This document shows, one piece after another, positions 15,964-24,550 of a stretch of 64,000 nt of DNA. Below the pieces are notes generated by a model. It saw only the letters and a program-made list of their open reading frames with translations. It made no database searches and was not told the DNA's origin. Position 1 is the stretch's first letter. Each line of letters starts with the position of its first letter. The stretch covers positions 1 to 64,000 of the forward strand of contig NZ_JAQUVG010000001.1 in assembly GCF_028693495.1 (NCBI RefSeq), given 5' to 3'. Source of the DNA: Zoogloea sp. GTDB lineage: Bacteria; Pseudomonadota; Gammaproteobacteria; Burkholderiales; Rhodocyclaceae. Position numbers and translations under genes: made by a program.

Positions 15964-16623
15964 TCACTGGGCAGGGGCGGCTTCGGCGACGAAGATCTCG
16001 ATGCGGCGGTTCCTGGCCCGGCCGGCATCGGTGCTGTTGTCGGCAACAGGTTCGCGAGCCCCACGGCCGGCAATGGTGATGCGGGTCTCGGCCACGCCCC
16101 GGTCGGTCAGGAAATCCCGGGCGCTGGTGGCCCGCTGGGTGGACAGGGGGTTGTTGATGGCGTCACTGCCGGTGCTGTCCGTATGGCCGACGATTCGCAC
16201 ATGGGTGGCTGGGTTGTCCTTGAGGGTCTGGGCAAAGCGGCTCAGGATCGGGCGCATCTCGGCCTTGATGTTGGCTTTGCCCACATCGAAGGAAATGTCG
16301 CTGGGGATTTCCAGCTTCAGCTGGTTGTCGGCGGTGCGGGTCACGTCCACGCCGGTGCCTTCGGTGGCCTGAGCCATGGCCTGGCGTTGAGCTTCCATGC
16401 GCTGGGACCAGACGTAGCCCCCCAGGGCACCCAGTCCGGCACCGATGGCGGCGTCCCGGCCCATGGCGTTGCTGCCGGTGGCCTTGCCGATGATGGCGCC
16501 GCCCACCGCGCCACCGAGGGCCCCAAGGCCGGCATTGCGCTGGGTTTCGGTCATGTTGGCGCAGGCGGACAGGGTCAGCACCGCGGACAGGGTGAGGGGG
16601 AGGGTGGCGTTGCGGATGTTCAT
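15964..16623 (-). CDS. OmpA-family outer-membrane lipoprotein with glycine zipper
   Basis: A 219-residue protein. The signal peptide ends in a lipobox LSAC (about residue 20), so it is probably lipidated and sorted to the outer membrane. A glycine-rich zipper (residues about 32-70, AGLGALGGAVGGAIIG) is followed by an OmpA/peptidoglycan-binding domain with the hallmark VRIVGHTDSTGSD and NRRIEI segments. It should tether the outer membrane to peptidoglycan, like YiaD/Pal-type proteins. Monocistronic arrangement is likely, with a 125-base upstream gap. Confidence 0.9.
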   Translation of the reverse strand: MNIRNATLPLTLSAVLTLSACANMTETQRNAGLGALGGAVGGAIIGKATGSNAMGRDAAIGAGLGALGGYVWSQRMEAQRQAMAQATEGTGVDVTRTADNQLKLEIPSDISFDVGKANIKAEMRPILSRFAQTLKDNPATHVRIVGHTDSTGSDAINNPLSTQRATSARDFLTDRGVAETRITIAGRGAREPVADNSTDAGRARNRRIEIFVAEAAPAQ

Positions 16624-16748
16624 GGACCTTGCTCCTCGGTTCGGCCTCGGGAGGCCGTTATGGCAATCATTGCGCCGACGAGTCTAGGCCTTCCCGCTCC
16701 GCTCAAGGTGTGGGGCTTTGTGACAGGATGTTGTCGCCAGGGGAGGAG

Positions 16749-17849
16749 TCATTCCGCTGGCCGGTACTTGGCAAGCCAGTGGGCATAGGGTGCAGGCAAC
16801 ACCCAGGAGGCCTTGTCTTCGCCGAGTTGCAGGGCGGCCTGGTAGGGCCAGTGGGGATTGGCCAGGTGAGCACGCCCTACCATCACCAGATCCATCTGTC
16901 CCTCGGCGACCACCCGGTTGGCTGTCGCGGGGACATCGATCCCCCAGGAGGCGGCCACCGGCAGCCCGGCTTCCTGACGGACCCGGGCGGCAATCGGGGC
17001 AAGGAAGGCCGGACCCCAGGGGATGCGGGTCTCGGGTATGGTGAAGCTCACGCTCACGTTGAGCAGGTCCAGTCCTCCGTCCCGGAAGTTCCGGGTCAGC
17101 TGGATGGATTCAGTCAGGGTTTCCTCGTCCCGGCCGTCGTATTCGATGACGCCAAAACGGGCGGTGAGGGGGAGGTGTTCCGGCCATTCCGCGCGCACGG
17201 CGGCCAGGGTTTCCAGCAGGAAGCGGCTGCGCCCTTCCAGGCTGCCTCCGTAGGCATCGCTGCGCTGATTGGTGTGGATCGAAAAGAAGCTCTGGGCCAG
17301 GTAGCCGTGGGCGAAGTGGAGCTCCAGCCATTCAAAGCCGGCCTCCCGGGCCCTTCTGGCCGCAGCAGCGAAGTCGTTGCGCACCCGGGCAATGTCGTCC
17401 AGGGTCATGGCCCGGGGTGTGCGGGGGAGGTTGCCGCCGAAGGGAATGGCCGAGGGGGCGATGGGCGTCCAGCCCCGCGGGTCGTCCTCGGGGATGTGCT
17501 GGTCTCCCTCCCAGGGGCGTTCGGCGCTGGCCTTGCGGCCGGCATGGGCAATCTGGATGCCAGGAACACTGCCGGCCGCCTTGATGGCGGTCGCGATGCG
17601 GGCCAGCCCTGCGGCCTGGGTGTCGTTCCACAGCCCCAGGCAGGCAGGTGTGATGCGCCCTTCGGGGGCCACGGCGGTGGCCTCCACGATCACCAGGCCG
17701 GCACCACCCCGGGCGAGGCCCGTGTAGTGGGCTTCATGCCAGTCGTTGCTCAACCCGTCCGTGGCGCTGTACTGGCACATGGGCGGAATGGCGATGCGGT
17801 TGCGCAGCGTGACGTCCTTGAGTGAGAACGGAGAGAACAGGGCGGACAT
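16749..17849 (-). CDS. NADH:flavin oxidoreductase of the old yellow enzyme family (YqjM-like)
   Basis: A 366-residue FMN-dependent TIM-barrel ene-reductase, expected to reduce activated C=C bonds with NAD(P)H. Class II features are visible: IPPMCQYSA with the flavin-tuning cysteine near residue 25, QIAHAGRKAS, HFAHGYLAQSFFS and the C-terminal phosphate-binding GRAHLANP. Length matches the family. Start MSALFSPFSLKD is typical. The physiological substrate cannot be read from sequence. Gaps of 125 and 151 bases flank it, so it is probably transcribed alone. Confidence 0.9.
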   Translation of the reverse strand: MSALFSPFSLKDVTLRNRIAIPPMCQYSATDGLSNDWHEAHYTGLARGGAGLVIVEATAVAPEGRITPACLGLWNDTQAAGLARIATAIKAAGSVPGIQIAHAGRKASAERPWEGDQHIPEDDPRGWTPIAPSAIPFGGNLPRTPRAMTLDDIARVRNDFAAAARRAREAGFEWLELHFAHGYLAQSFFSIHTNQRSDAYGGSLEGRSRFLLETLAAVRAEWPEHLPLTARFGVIEYDGRDEETLTESIQLTRNFRDGGLDLLNVSVSFTIPETRIPWGPAFLAPIAARVRQEAGLPVAASWGIDVPATANRVVAEGQMDLVMVGRAHLANPHWPYQAALQLGEDKASWVLPAPYAHWLAKYRPAE

Positions 17850-18000
17850 GGGGGAAGTGCTCCGGGGCAGTGGTTTGCAGTGGTGCGTGGGGATCGCGCT
17901 CGGGACGCTCGAGCCAGTTCTGAAGCCATTGTAAAGGACGCCGTCAGCCGCGGTGCACGCGTGGCGCCGCGGTTCTGCGGACGGCAGGGGTAGGCAGGGC

Positions 18001-18336
18001 TCAGCTGGCTTTCTTGACGAACTCCGACTTCAGCTGCATGGCTCCGAAGCTATCGATCCTGCAGTCGATGTCGTGGTCGCCGTCCACCAGGCGGATGTTC
18101 TTGACCTTGGTGCCTACCTTTACGACCGAGGACGAACCCTTCACTTTCAGGTCCTTGACCACGGTCACGCTGTCGCCATCCTGCAGTTCGTTGCCGTTGG
18201 CATCACGGACCACCTTTTTTTCCTCGATCGGAGCCGCCTGGGGCCATTCATGGGCACATTCGGGGCAAACGTAGCTGGCGCCGTCCTCATAGGTGTATTC
18301 GGATTTGCACTGGGGGCACGGGGGGAGGCTGCTCAT
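18001..18336 (-). CDS. phnA: PhnA/YjdM zinc-ribbon protein
   Basis: A 111-residue protein with an N-terminal zinc ribbon (CPQC then CPEC, residues 8-27) and the conserved beta-rich C-terminal domain ([31 protein letters not shown]). The name comes from a historical link to phosphonate use; E. coli YjdM does not hydrolyse phosphonoacetate and its role is not settled. The ATG at 18336 has AAGGAA upstream and begins exactly at the family start; the longer open frame to 18747 overlaps the divergent gene and is not credible. Confidence 0.9.
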   Translation of the reverse strand: MSSLPPCPQCKSEYTYEDGASYVCPECAHEWPQAAPIEEKKVVRDANGNELQDGDSVTVVKDLKVKGSSSVVKVGTKVKNIRLVDGDHDIDCRIDSFGAMQLKSEFVKKAS

Positions 18337-18478
18337 GGGGCGTTCCTTGCTGATGATCGATCCGGAAGCGGATCGGCAAGGGCGTGAGAATAACCTTTTC
18401 ATTGTCAGGGGGAAATCGTGTGTCTCCCGGCCGCCGGTCGCTTGTGCTAGTTTTCGCTCCCTCGAAAGGCCCACACTC

Positions 18479-18868
18479 ATGAATCCGAACACGCCCAACC
18501 TGTCCGCTGCCGATGCCCGTGGCACCCGTGCCGCCCTGATCTTTGCGCTGACCGCGGAGCGTCTGTCCCTGTGGTATGAGCGGGGCCTGTGGCCTACCGA
18601 GGCCCAGGGGGCTGCCCTGGTGGCCGACTGGCTGGCCCGCACCCGGCGTAGCTTGCCCATGGAGGAGCGCCGGCATCTGTCGGATCTGAGCGACGGCCTG
18701 GCTCGGCAGATTGCCGGGGCCCTGTCCCGGGAGGCCGGGCTGTACACCGTTCACGAGATGATGGAGGCTCTCGATCCCCACTACGAATCTGAACTGGCCA
18801 AGTCACTGATGACCCAGTGCGAGCTGCTGCTGGACGGCACGCCCGACGCTGCTGGCGGGCCAGGCTGA
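18479..18868 (+). CDS. small helical hypothetical protein
   Basis: A 129-residue cytoplasmic protein starting [20 protein letters not shown]. It is predominantly helical with no signal peptide, cofactor motif or DNA-binding motif that I can identify. It is divergent from phnA (142-base gap) and 27 bases upstream of the YigZ-family gene, so those two may be cotranscribed. The start is supported by an AAAGG about 8 bases upstream. Function unknown. Confidence 0.6.
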   Translation: MNPNTPNLSAADARGTRAALIFALTAERLSLWYERGLWPTEAQGAALVADWLARTRRSLPMEERRHLSDLSDGLARQIAGALSREAGLYTVHEMMEALDPHYESELAKSLMTQCELLLDGTPDAAGGPG

Positions 18869-18895
18869 CTCCGCACGCAGCGCAAGGTCCGTCGC

Positions 18896-19486
18896 ATGCC
18901 CCAGACGATTGTCGCTCCGGTCAGCAGTGAAATGCTGATCAGGAAGAGCCGTTTCCTCGGCTGCGTCCAGCCTGCGCCTGACCGGGAAACGGCCCAGCAG
19001 ATCGTGGCCGGGCTGCGCGCGGCCCACCCGGGGGCCGCCCATGTTTGCTGGGCCCTGCTGGCTGGGGGGCAGTCGGCGGCGGTGGATGACGGTGAGCCTT
19101 CCGGGACGGCCGGGCGGCCGATGCTGGAGGTGCTGCGCCACCACGACCTGGAGGGGGTGCTGGCGACGGTGGTGCGTTACTACGGTGGTGTCAGGCTGGG
19201 GGCTGGCGGCCTGGTGCGGGCCTATACGGACTCGGTTGCCCAGGCACTCCTCAAGGCCGACAAGGTGGCCATCGTGCGCCAGACCCGGCTGGCCTGCCGG
19301 GTGCCTTACGCGCTTGAAGGTCTCGTCCGCCGGGCGCTGGAAAAGGCGGCCGTAACCGAGCTGCAGGTCCGCCATGGCAGCGACGTGGCGTTTGTCTTTC
19401 AGCTGCCCCTGGGGGACGCAGCTGCGCTGGTCACCCACCTGGACGAGGCCGGCCACGGACGGCTTGTCTGGCATCGGGAAGACTAG
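18896..19486 (+). CDS. yigZ: YigZ/IMPACT family protein
   Basis: A 196-residue protein with the N-terminal UPF0029/IMPACT domain (KSRFLGCVQPA, DDGEPSGTAGRPMLEVL, VVRYYGGVRLGAGGLVRAY) and a C-terminal DUF1949 ferredoxin-like domain. The family is proposed to influence translation, but its biochemical role is not established. Length and motifs are typical. Its TAG stop lies inside a CTAG that also supplies, on the other strand, the TAG stop of the convergent sbcC gene. Confidence 0.9.
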   Translation: MPQTIVAPVSSEMLIRKSRFLGCVQPAPDRETAQQIVAGLRAAHPGAAHVCWALLAGGQSAAVDDGEPSGTAGRPMLEVLRHHDLEGVLATVVRYYGGVRLGAGGLVRAYTDSVAQALLKADKVAIVRQTRLACRVPYALEGLVRRALEKAAVTELQVRHGSDVAFVFQLPLGDAAALVTHLDEAGHGRLVWHRED

Positions 19487-22400
19487 AGCACGATCCGCGA
19501 GTGGCCCACGCCGCCTCCCTTGGTGACCCGGATCTGCGCGGGGATGCGTTCCTTCAGGCCTTCCACATGGCTGATGATGCCGATCATCTTGCCGCTGGCA
19601 TTGAGGGTGTCCAGGGCGTCCAGGGCCACGTCCAGGGTTTCGCCGTCCAGGGTGCCGAAGCCTTCGTCCAGGAACAGGGAGTCGATGGAGGTCTTGTGGC
19701 TCACCAGGTCTGACAGGGCGAGGGCGAGGGCGAGGCTGACCAGGAAGCTCTCGCCGCCGGACAGGGTGCGGGTGTCCCGGGCGGTGTCGCCCTGCCAGCT
19801 GTCCACAATGTCCATTTCCAGTTCGCCGTCTGTCTTGCGGCGCAGCAGGTAGCGTCCGTGGAGGCGGGCCAGATGGCGATTGGCCAGCTGGAGCAGGTGG
19901 TCGAGGGTGAGCCCCTGGGCAAAGCGGCGGAACTTGTCTCCCCGGGCTGAGCCGATCAGGCTGTCCAGGCGCTGCCAGTGGTCCGCATCCTCGCTGCGGG
20001 TCTCGATTTCGACCAGCAGGGCCTGCTGGCTGGTGCGGCGCAGGGCATCGCTTTCCAGGAGTCCCCTGTCCCGGCCGAGCGTTTCCAGCAGGGTGGCCTG
20101 GCCTTGCTCCAGAGCGCTCACTTCGCTATCCAGTTCTTCCCGGCGGCTGGCGGTGCGTGCCTCGGCAGCCAGCACAGCATGGCGCCGGTGGGTTTCCTCG
20201 TGCATGGTGCGGGCGCGGGTGAGCTGATGTTCCATCTCGTCCCTGAGGGCCTGCAGACGGGTGCTTTCGGTGTCTGGCAGGAGGGCGGCCAGGAAGGCCG
20301 CTTCGCCCTGGAAAGGGCTGTCTGCCAGGGCTGAATGCCATTGGGCTTCCGCCTGGGCCACGCGCTGGCCCTGTTCCGCAAGCGTTGCCTGGAGCTGCTC
20401 CTGACGGCCGGCAAGGGTGGTCAGCACATGGGCCAGTCCTTCTATCCGGTGGGTGCAGGTGGCCAGCGTTTCCCCTGAAGGTGTGACCCCGGCGGGAGCG
20501 TCCGGGGGGATGCCGAGCGTTTCGCTGCGGCGTACCCACAGGCTGGCTTCGGCCTGGAGGGTCTCCAGCCGGGCAAGGGTGCCAGGACGCTCCAGGGCCA
20601 GCTGGCGCAAGCGGGCCTGGTGCTGCTGCCAGTCCTGCCATTCGGTTTCCCGGGCGCGCAGCCAGGAGGAGGGATCATCGGGAAGGGCATGGCCGGTGTC
20701 CGCCAGGCTGGCGGCCAGGGCGTGCTCCAGGGTGGCCAGCTCTCCAAGGCGCTGCTCCCGGACGCTCCGGGTTTCCTTCAGGCGGATGAGCAGCCCGGTG
20801 ATCTCCTGTTCCAGCAAGGCCAGCTGGGTCGAGCTTGCCTGCAGCACGCGGGTGGCCTCGGCGGCCTGCTGCTGGCCTTGCCGGAGGGCCTGCTCGCCCG
20901 TGACGGCGGCCTTGATGAGGGCCTCCAGCCCTGCGCAGGCGTCTGCTGCCGCCTGGCATCCGGTGTCCAGCCCGATGGCGTCGTGCCAGGCGTCGGGCGC
21001 CAATCCAAGGGGGGCCGTGAGGGTTTTCCACTCCTGGGCCAGCCGGGCCAGCTCTTCCTTCTCCAGGGCGTGCTGCCGCTGGCTGGCCTCCAGCCGGGCC
21101 TTGTCCCGTTCCAGGGCTTCACGGGTGCGCTGGCCTTCCTCGACCAGAAGTTCCAGGCGCTCCCGGGCTTCCTTCAGGGCGGATTCCGTGACGGAGACAT
21201 CCAGGGCCTGATAGCTGGCGATGGCCGGATGCTCCGTGGCGCCGCACAGGGGGCAGGCCTGACCTGGCTGCAGGTCTTGCCGGTGCGCTTCAAGGCTCTG
21301 GATGCGGCGCTCCTGATCCAGCAGCTTCTGCCGGTCCGCCACCTGCTCCTTGAGCAGCTGGTGGCGGGCGCGGAGTTCCGCGAGGGCTTGCTCCCGGGGG
21401 GCGAGGCTTGCCTGCTCCGCCTGCAGGCGGGTGGCCCCGGCATCGTACTGGGCGGTCTTGCTCCGGCGCTGCTGTCCGAGGGTGCCTACCTGCTGCCAGC
21501 GCAGGAGGAGGGCCTGGGCCTGCTGCGCCTGCCTGTGCAGCTCTTCCAGCGTGCGCCCGTCCAGGCGGCTCTCCTGCGCCCGCAGGAGCTCCAGGACCGC
21601 CTGATCTGTCTGTTTGCGGGCGGTCTCCGCGGACTGGAGGGAGGCCCGCAGCACCGGCAGGCGCGCCTCGCGTTCCGTGTGTTGCGCCTCCAGGGTTTCC
21701 TGCGCCTGCTGCTGGCGGTTCTGCTCCAGCCGCAGGGCATTCCGTTGTTCAAAGCGCAGGCGCCAGGAGGGGAGCCTTTCCCCGAGCCGGGCGGCCTCGG
21801 GGCTGCGGGCGCAGCGCTCCTCCAGCTGCCGGCTTTCGGCGTCGAGGGCCTGCAGTTGCAGGGTGGCCTGGTCGGCCTGTTCGCGGGACAGGCGGCGGGC
21901 CAGGGCGTGGGCGTCCCCCTGTTCCCGGGTCCGGGCGTCGATTTCGGCCTGCAGGGCCCGGGCTTCAGCGGTGCTGCGCTGCAGCTGTGCAGTGGCCTGC
22001 CGGAAGGCCTCGTAGGGCGCCCGCAGGCGCTCTGCGGGGGCATGCCGGGCCAGCCGTTCCAGGTCCGGCGCGAGTCCGTTCCGGCGTGTTTCCATTTCCT
22101 TCAGGTGGCGTTCGGCGTTGTCCCGGTCGCCGGCGGTCTGGTCGAGCTGGATCCGCCACTGGCGCAGGGTCTGGACTTCGCTCAGGCGCTCCTGCCACAC
22201 CTTCTGTTCCGCCGAGAGGCGAAGGACGATGGCCTCCTTCTCGCTCCGGCTCTCCGGGCTGAGGAGCTCCATCCCCTCGACCCGGGCCTTGAGTTCGCCC
22301 AGGTGCTGGCGGGCTTCCCGGGCCCGTTCGAAAACCCGGCTGGAAATCAGGCCGTAAATCTCGGTGCCGGTGAGCTCCTCCAGCAGCTCTGCCCGTTCGT

Positions 22401-22911
22401 TGGCACTGGCGTTGAGAAAGGCGGCGAAACCGCCCTGGGCCAGCAGCATCGATCTGGTGAAGCGGGGGAAGTCCAGGCCGGTGATGCGGGCGACCTCCTT
22501 GAGTTTGGTGCTCAGCTGGCTGGTCAGGATGCGGCCTTCGCCCGTGGCGGGATCGACCCGGGACAATTCGGCGGTGGGCGCCTGGAGCGCACCCTCCGGC
22601 TTGTTGCGGGCCCGCCGCTGGCTCCAGAAGGCCCGGTAGAGGTCCCCCCTCACCTCGAACTCCACCTCGGCCAGGCAGTCGGCGGTGTGACGGGTCATGA
22701 TGTCGTTGCTGCCGGCCGTCACGGACCGGAGGCGTGGGGTCTCGTGATAGAGGGCCAGACAGATGGCATCCAGCAGGGTGGACTTGCCGGCTCCGGTGGG
22801 GCCGGTGATCGCGAAGAGTCCGTTGTCGGAGAAAGGAGGGGTGGTGAAGTCGATCTTCCACTCGTCCTTCAGGGAGTTCAGGTTCTTGAGGCGCAGGCGG
22901 AGGATTTTCAT
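19483..22911 (-). CDS. sbcC: SbcC, Rad50-like subunit of the SbcCD nuclease
   Basis: A 1142-residue SMC-like ATPase that with SbcD cleaves hairpins and DNA ends. It shows Walker A GPTGAGKSTLLDAI near residue 38, two long coiled-coil arms, a zinc hook CPLC in the middle (QACPLCGATEHPA), the ABC signature LSGGESFLVSLALALALSD and Walker B LFLDEGFGTLDGE near the C-terminus. The start overlaps the sbcD stop by ATGA (22908-22911). Very large open frames on the opposite strand across this gene are third-position GC shadows. Confidence 0.95.
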   Translation of the reverse strand: MKILRLRLKNLNSLKDEWKIDFTTPPFSDNGLFAITGPTGAGKSTLLDAICLALYHETPRLRSVTAGSNDIMTRHTADCLAEVEFEVRGDLYRAFWSQRRARNKPEGALQAPTAELSRVDPATGEGRILTSQLSTKLKEVARITGLDFPRFTRSMLLAQGGFAAFLNASANERAELLEELTGTEIYGLISSRVFERAREARQHLGELKARVEGMELLSPESRSEKEAIVLRLSAEQKVWQERLSEVQTLRQWRIQLDQTAGDRDNAERHLKEMETRRNGLAPDLERLARHAPAERLRAPYEAFRQATAQLQRSTAEARALQAEIDARTREQGDAHALARRLSREQADQATLQLQALDAESRQLEERCARSPEAARLGERLPSWRLRFEQRNALRLEQNRQQQAQETLEAQHTEREARLPVLRASLQSAETARKQTDQAVLELLRAQESRLDGRTLEELHRQAQQAQALLLRWQQVGTLGQQRRSKTAQYDAGATRLQAEQASLAPREQALAELRARHQLLKEQVADRQKLLDQERRIQSLEAHRQDLQPGQACPLCGATEHPAIASYQALDVSVTESALKEARERLELLVEEGQRTREALERDKARLEASQRQHALEKEELARLAQEWKTLTAPLGLAPDAWHDAIGLDTGCQAAADACAGLEALIKAAVTGEQALRQGQQQAAEATRVLQASSTQLALLEQEITGLLIRLKETRSVREQRLGELATLEHALAASLADTGHALPDDPSSWLRARETEWQDWQQHQARLRQLALERPGTLARLETLQAEASLWVRRSETLGIPPDAPAGVTPSGETLATCTHRIEGLAHVLTTLAGRQEQLQATLAEQGQRVAQAEAQWHSALADSPFQGEAAFLAALLPDTESTRLQALRDEMEHQLTRARTMHEETHRRHAVLAAEARTASRREELDSEVSALEQGQATLLETLGRDRGLLESDALRRTSQQALLVEIETRSEDADHWQRLDSLIGSARGDKFRRFAQGLTLDHLLQLANRHLARLHGRYLLRRKTDGELEMDIVDSWQGDTARDTRTLSGGESFLVSLALALALSDLVSHKTSIDSLFLDEGFGTLDGETLDVALDALDTLNASGKMIGIISHVEGLKERIPAQIRVTKGGGVGHSRIVL

Positions 22912-24137
22912 GCCGGATCTTCTTCCAGAGAGGTCAGGATGCGCTGGTAACGGGTGTTCAGGGCGCTCTGCACGGGCTCGTCCAGCTGTTCCTGGGCCAG
23001 GCGGCGCTGGAACACCTCCGTCGGGCTGAGTTCATGCAGGGTCTCCTGCGTGCGCGCCTCCAGGTGCGGGGTGGAGGCGCCCCGGGCGCGGCGGATCCTC
23101 AGCACCTCCACGGGCAGTCCGCTGGTGAGGGCGTCGATGCGGGCGGGGAGATCGGCCAGGTAGTCGTCTTCCCGGACGGTGATCTCCAGCCAGACAGGGC
23201 GCGCCCCGCTTCCCCCGGAGGCACTGGCCTGGAGCTGGGCAGGCAGCGTGGAGAGACTGCCCTCCAGACTGACGAGGGGCTGGAAGCGGGGTATGGCCAG
23301 GGGTGTGACCGCCGTCAGCCGGTCTTCCTCGAAGTCCACCCGCAGCACTTCCTTGTCCTGGGAGGCTTCGTCAAAAGAAAGGGGCAGGGGCGAACCGCTG
23401 TAGCGGACATGTTCCAGTCCCCCCACGGCCTGGGGGCGATGGATGTGCCCGAGGGCGATATAGGCGACCGGGGGGAAGGCGCTGGTGGGAAACGCTTCCA
23501 GGCTACCCACGTAGATTTCCCGGACGGACTCGCTGGCACTGGCACCTACGGTCGTGAGGTGGCCGGTGGCCAGGATCGGCAGGGTCCGCCCCAGCTCTGC
23601 GGCGAGTGCCGTCTGGCGGGCGAGGGCGAGCTCATGAACGGCGTCGTAGTGGGCCTGAAGGGCGCTCAGCAGGGCTTGACGCTTGTCTTCCGCGCTCTCG
23701 CCCGCCTGGCTGCTGACCACGTCCCGGGGGCGGATGAAGGGGATGGCACAGACCACGCACCCCGGGGTACCGTCCCGCCGGGGCAGGACGCAGACGTGAT
23801 CGGCCGGCGCGCCGGCGGCCGCGATCACGGTGGCGCCGAGGCGGGCCAGCAGCGCGCGGCTCTCCGCCAGTACGGCCACCGAGTCATGGTTGCCCCCCAG
23901 CAGCAGGAGTGCGACCCCGACCTGGTGCAGGCGCAGGACCAGCTGGTTGTAGAGTTCGCGGGCATAGCTGGGGGGACTCCCGGTGTCGAACAGGTCGCCG
24001 GCGATCAGCACGGCGTCCACCTGGTGTGTATTCACCTGAACCAGGAGCCAGTCGATCAGGGCCTGGTGCTCAGCCTGACGGCTCTTGCCCATGAAGTGCT
24101 GACCCAGGTGCCAGTCGGAGGTGTGAAGGATGCGCAT
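22908..24137 (-). CDS. sbcD: SbcD, Mre11-like nuclease subunit
   Basis: A 409-residue calcineurin-like phosphoesterase, the Mn-dependent nuclease subunit of SbcCD. Metal-binding motifs are present in order: HTSDWHLGQ, AGDLFDTGSP, LGGNHDS and ALGHIHRPQ. The start MRILHTSDWHLG at 24137 is chosen because it is the near-universal family N-terminus; a longer frame to 24242 adds 35 residues of unlikely composition. Translationally coupled to sbcC. Confidence 0.95.
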   Translation of the reverse strand: MRILHTSDWHLGQHFMGKSRQAEHQALIDWLLVQVNTHQVDAVLIAGDLFDTGSPPSYARELYNQLVLRLHQVGVALLLLGGNHDSVAVLAESRALLARLGATVIAAAGAPADHVCVLPRRDGTPGCVVCAIPFIRPRDVVSSQAGESAEDKRQALLSALQAHYDAVHELALARQTALAAELGRTLPILATGHLTTVGASASESVREIYVGSLEAFPTSAFPPVAYIALGHIHRPQAVGGLEHVRYSGSPLPLSFDEASQDKEVLRVDFEEDRLTAVTPLAIPRFQPLVSLEGSLSTLPAQLQASASGGSGARPVWLEITVREDDYLADLPARIDALTSGLPVEVLRIRRARGASTPHLEARTQETLHELSPTEVFQRRLAQEQLDEPVQSALNTRYQRILTSLEEDPA

Positions 24138-24275
24138 CGGGTAGGGAGGGAGCAGAATGGTCAGGGGTCTCGGGCAGCCCCATTGGCAGGGGCGGGATTG
24201 AAGCCGTAAGCGAAGCGGCATGGTACGTGGATCGGTGCGCACCGGTGAACCCGGAGCTGCTCAGGCCGCGCGGCA

Positions 24276-24290
24276 GCACCGGGATGGTGC
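24276..24290 (+). promoter_or_regulatory. NtrC-like enhancer site
   Basis: GCACC-GGGAT-GGTGC matches the NtrC dyad GCAC(C/T)-N5-GGTGC known from the enteric glnA enhancer. It lies about 225 bases upstream of the start site predicted from the sigma-54 promoter at 24486, an acceptable distance for an enhancer-binding activator. Confidence 0.5.
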
Positions 24291-24303
24291 ATTCGGGATT
24301 CTT

Positions 24304-24327
24304 CGTTCTGGTGCATGCCCCAGAACG
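24304..24327. repeat. inverted repeat, possible operator
   Basis: Arms CGTTCTGG and CCAGAACG are exactly complementary and separated by 8 bases. It follows the NtrC-like dyad by 13 bases and could bind the same or another regulator. No regulator is identifiable from this alone. Confidence 0.35.
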
Positions 24328-24485
24328 GGGCTGAAAGGAGGGGGCTGACCGGCCATTCCCCTGCAGGCCGCAGCCCTGGCGCCGGAAGAGACGGGTGCAT
24401 CCTCCTGCCATACCCCTTGATCCCGGGGGCATGGGCTCGTTGAATCCGGCCCCGCAGGGGGCGGGTGCCTGTTTTTGGGGGAGGC

Positions 24486-24501
24486 TGGCGTGAAGCTTGC
24501 T
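24486..24501 (+). promoter_or_regulatory. sigma-54-type promoter
   Basis: TGGCGTGAAGCTTGCT has the invariant GG and GC dinucleotides separated by exactly 10 bases and closely fits TGGCACG-N4-TTGCT. The predicted transcription start is near 24512, leaving a leader of about 39 bases before the GTG at 24551. Confidence 0.6.
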
Positions 24502-24550
24502 CTGTCGTTTGGTCAGTCTGATACCCGCAGTCCAAGAACGGAGCTTTCCC

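Larger units (their letters stand above)
24138..24550. other. divergent regulatory region between sbcD and the transglutaminase cluster
   Basis: These 413 bases contain no convincing gene. They hold an NtrC-like dyad (24276-24290), a second dyad with arms CGTTCTGG/CCAGAACG (24304-24327), a GGTGCGCACC palindrome (24234-24243) and a sigma-54-type promoter (24486-24501). Together they look like a long enhancer-dependent promoter region serving the rightward genes. Confidence 0.5.

Noticed and set aside
20620..22950. A 776-codon open frame on the plus strand opposite sbcC
   Set aside because: It is antisense to an unmistakable sbcC, has low-complexity Gly/Leu/Gln/Pro-rich composition and results from strong third-position GC bias. 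The same holds for long antisense frames at 10160-11638, 26129-28021, 39755-42052 and 49147-51075.
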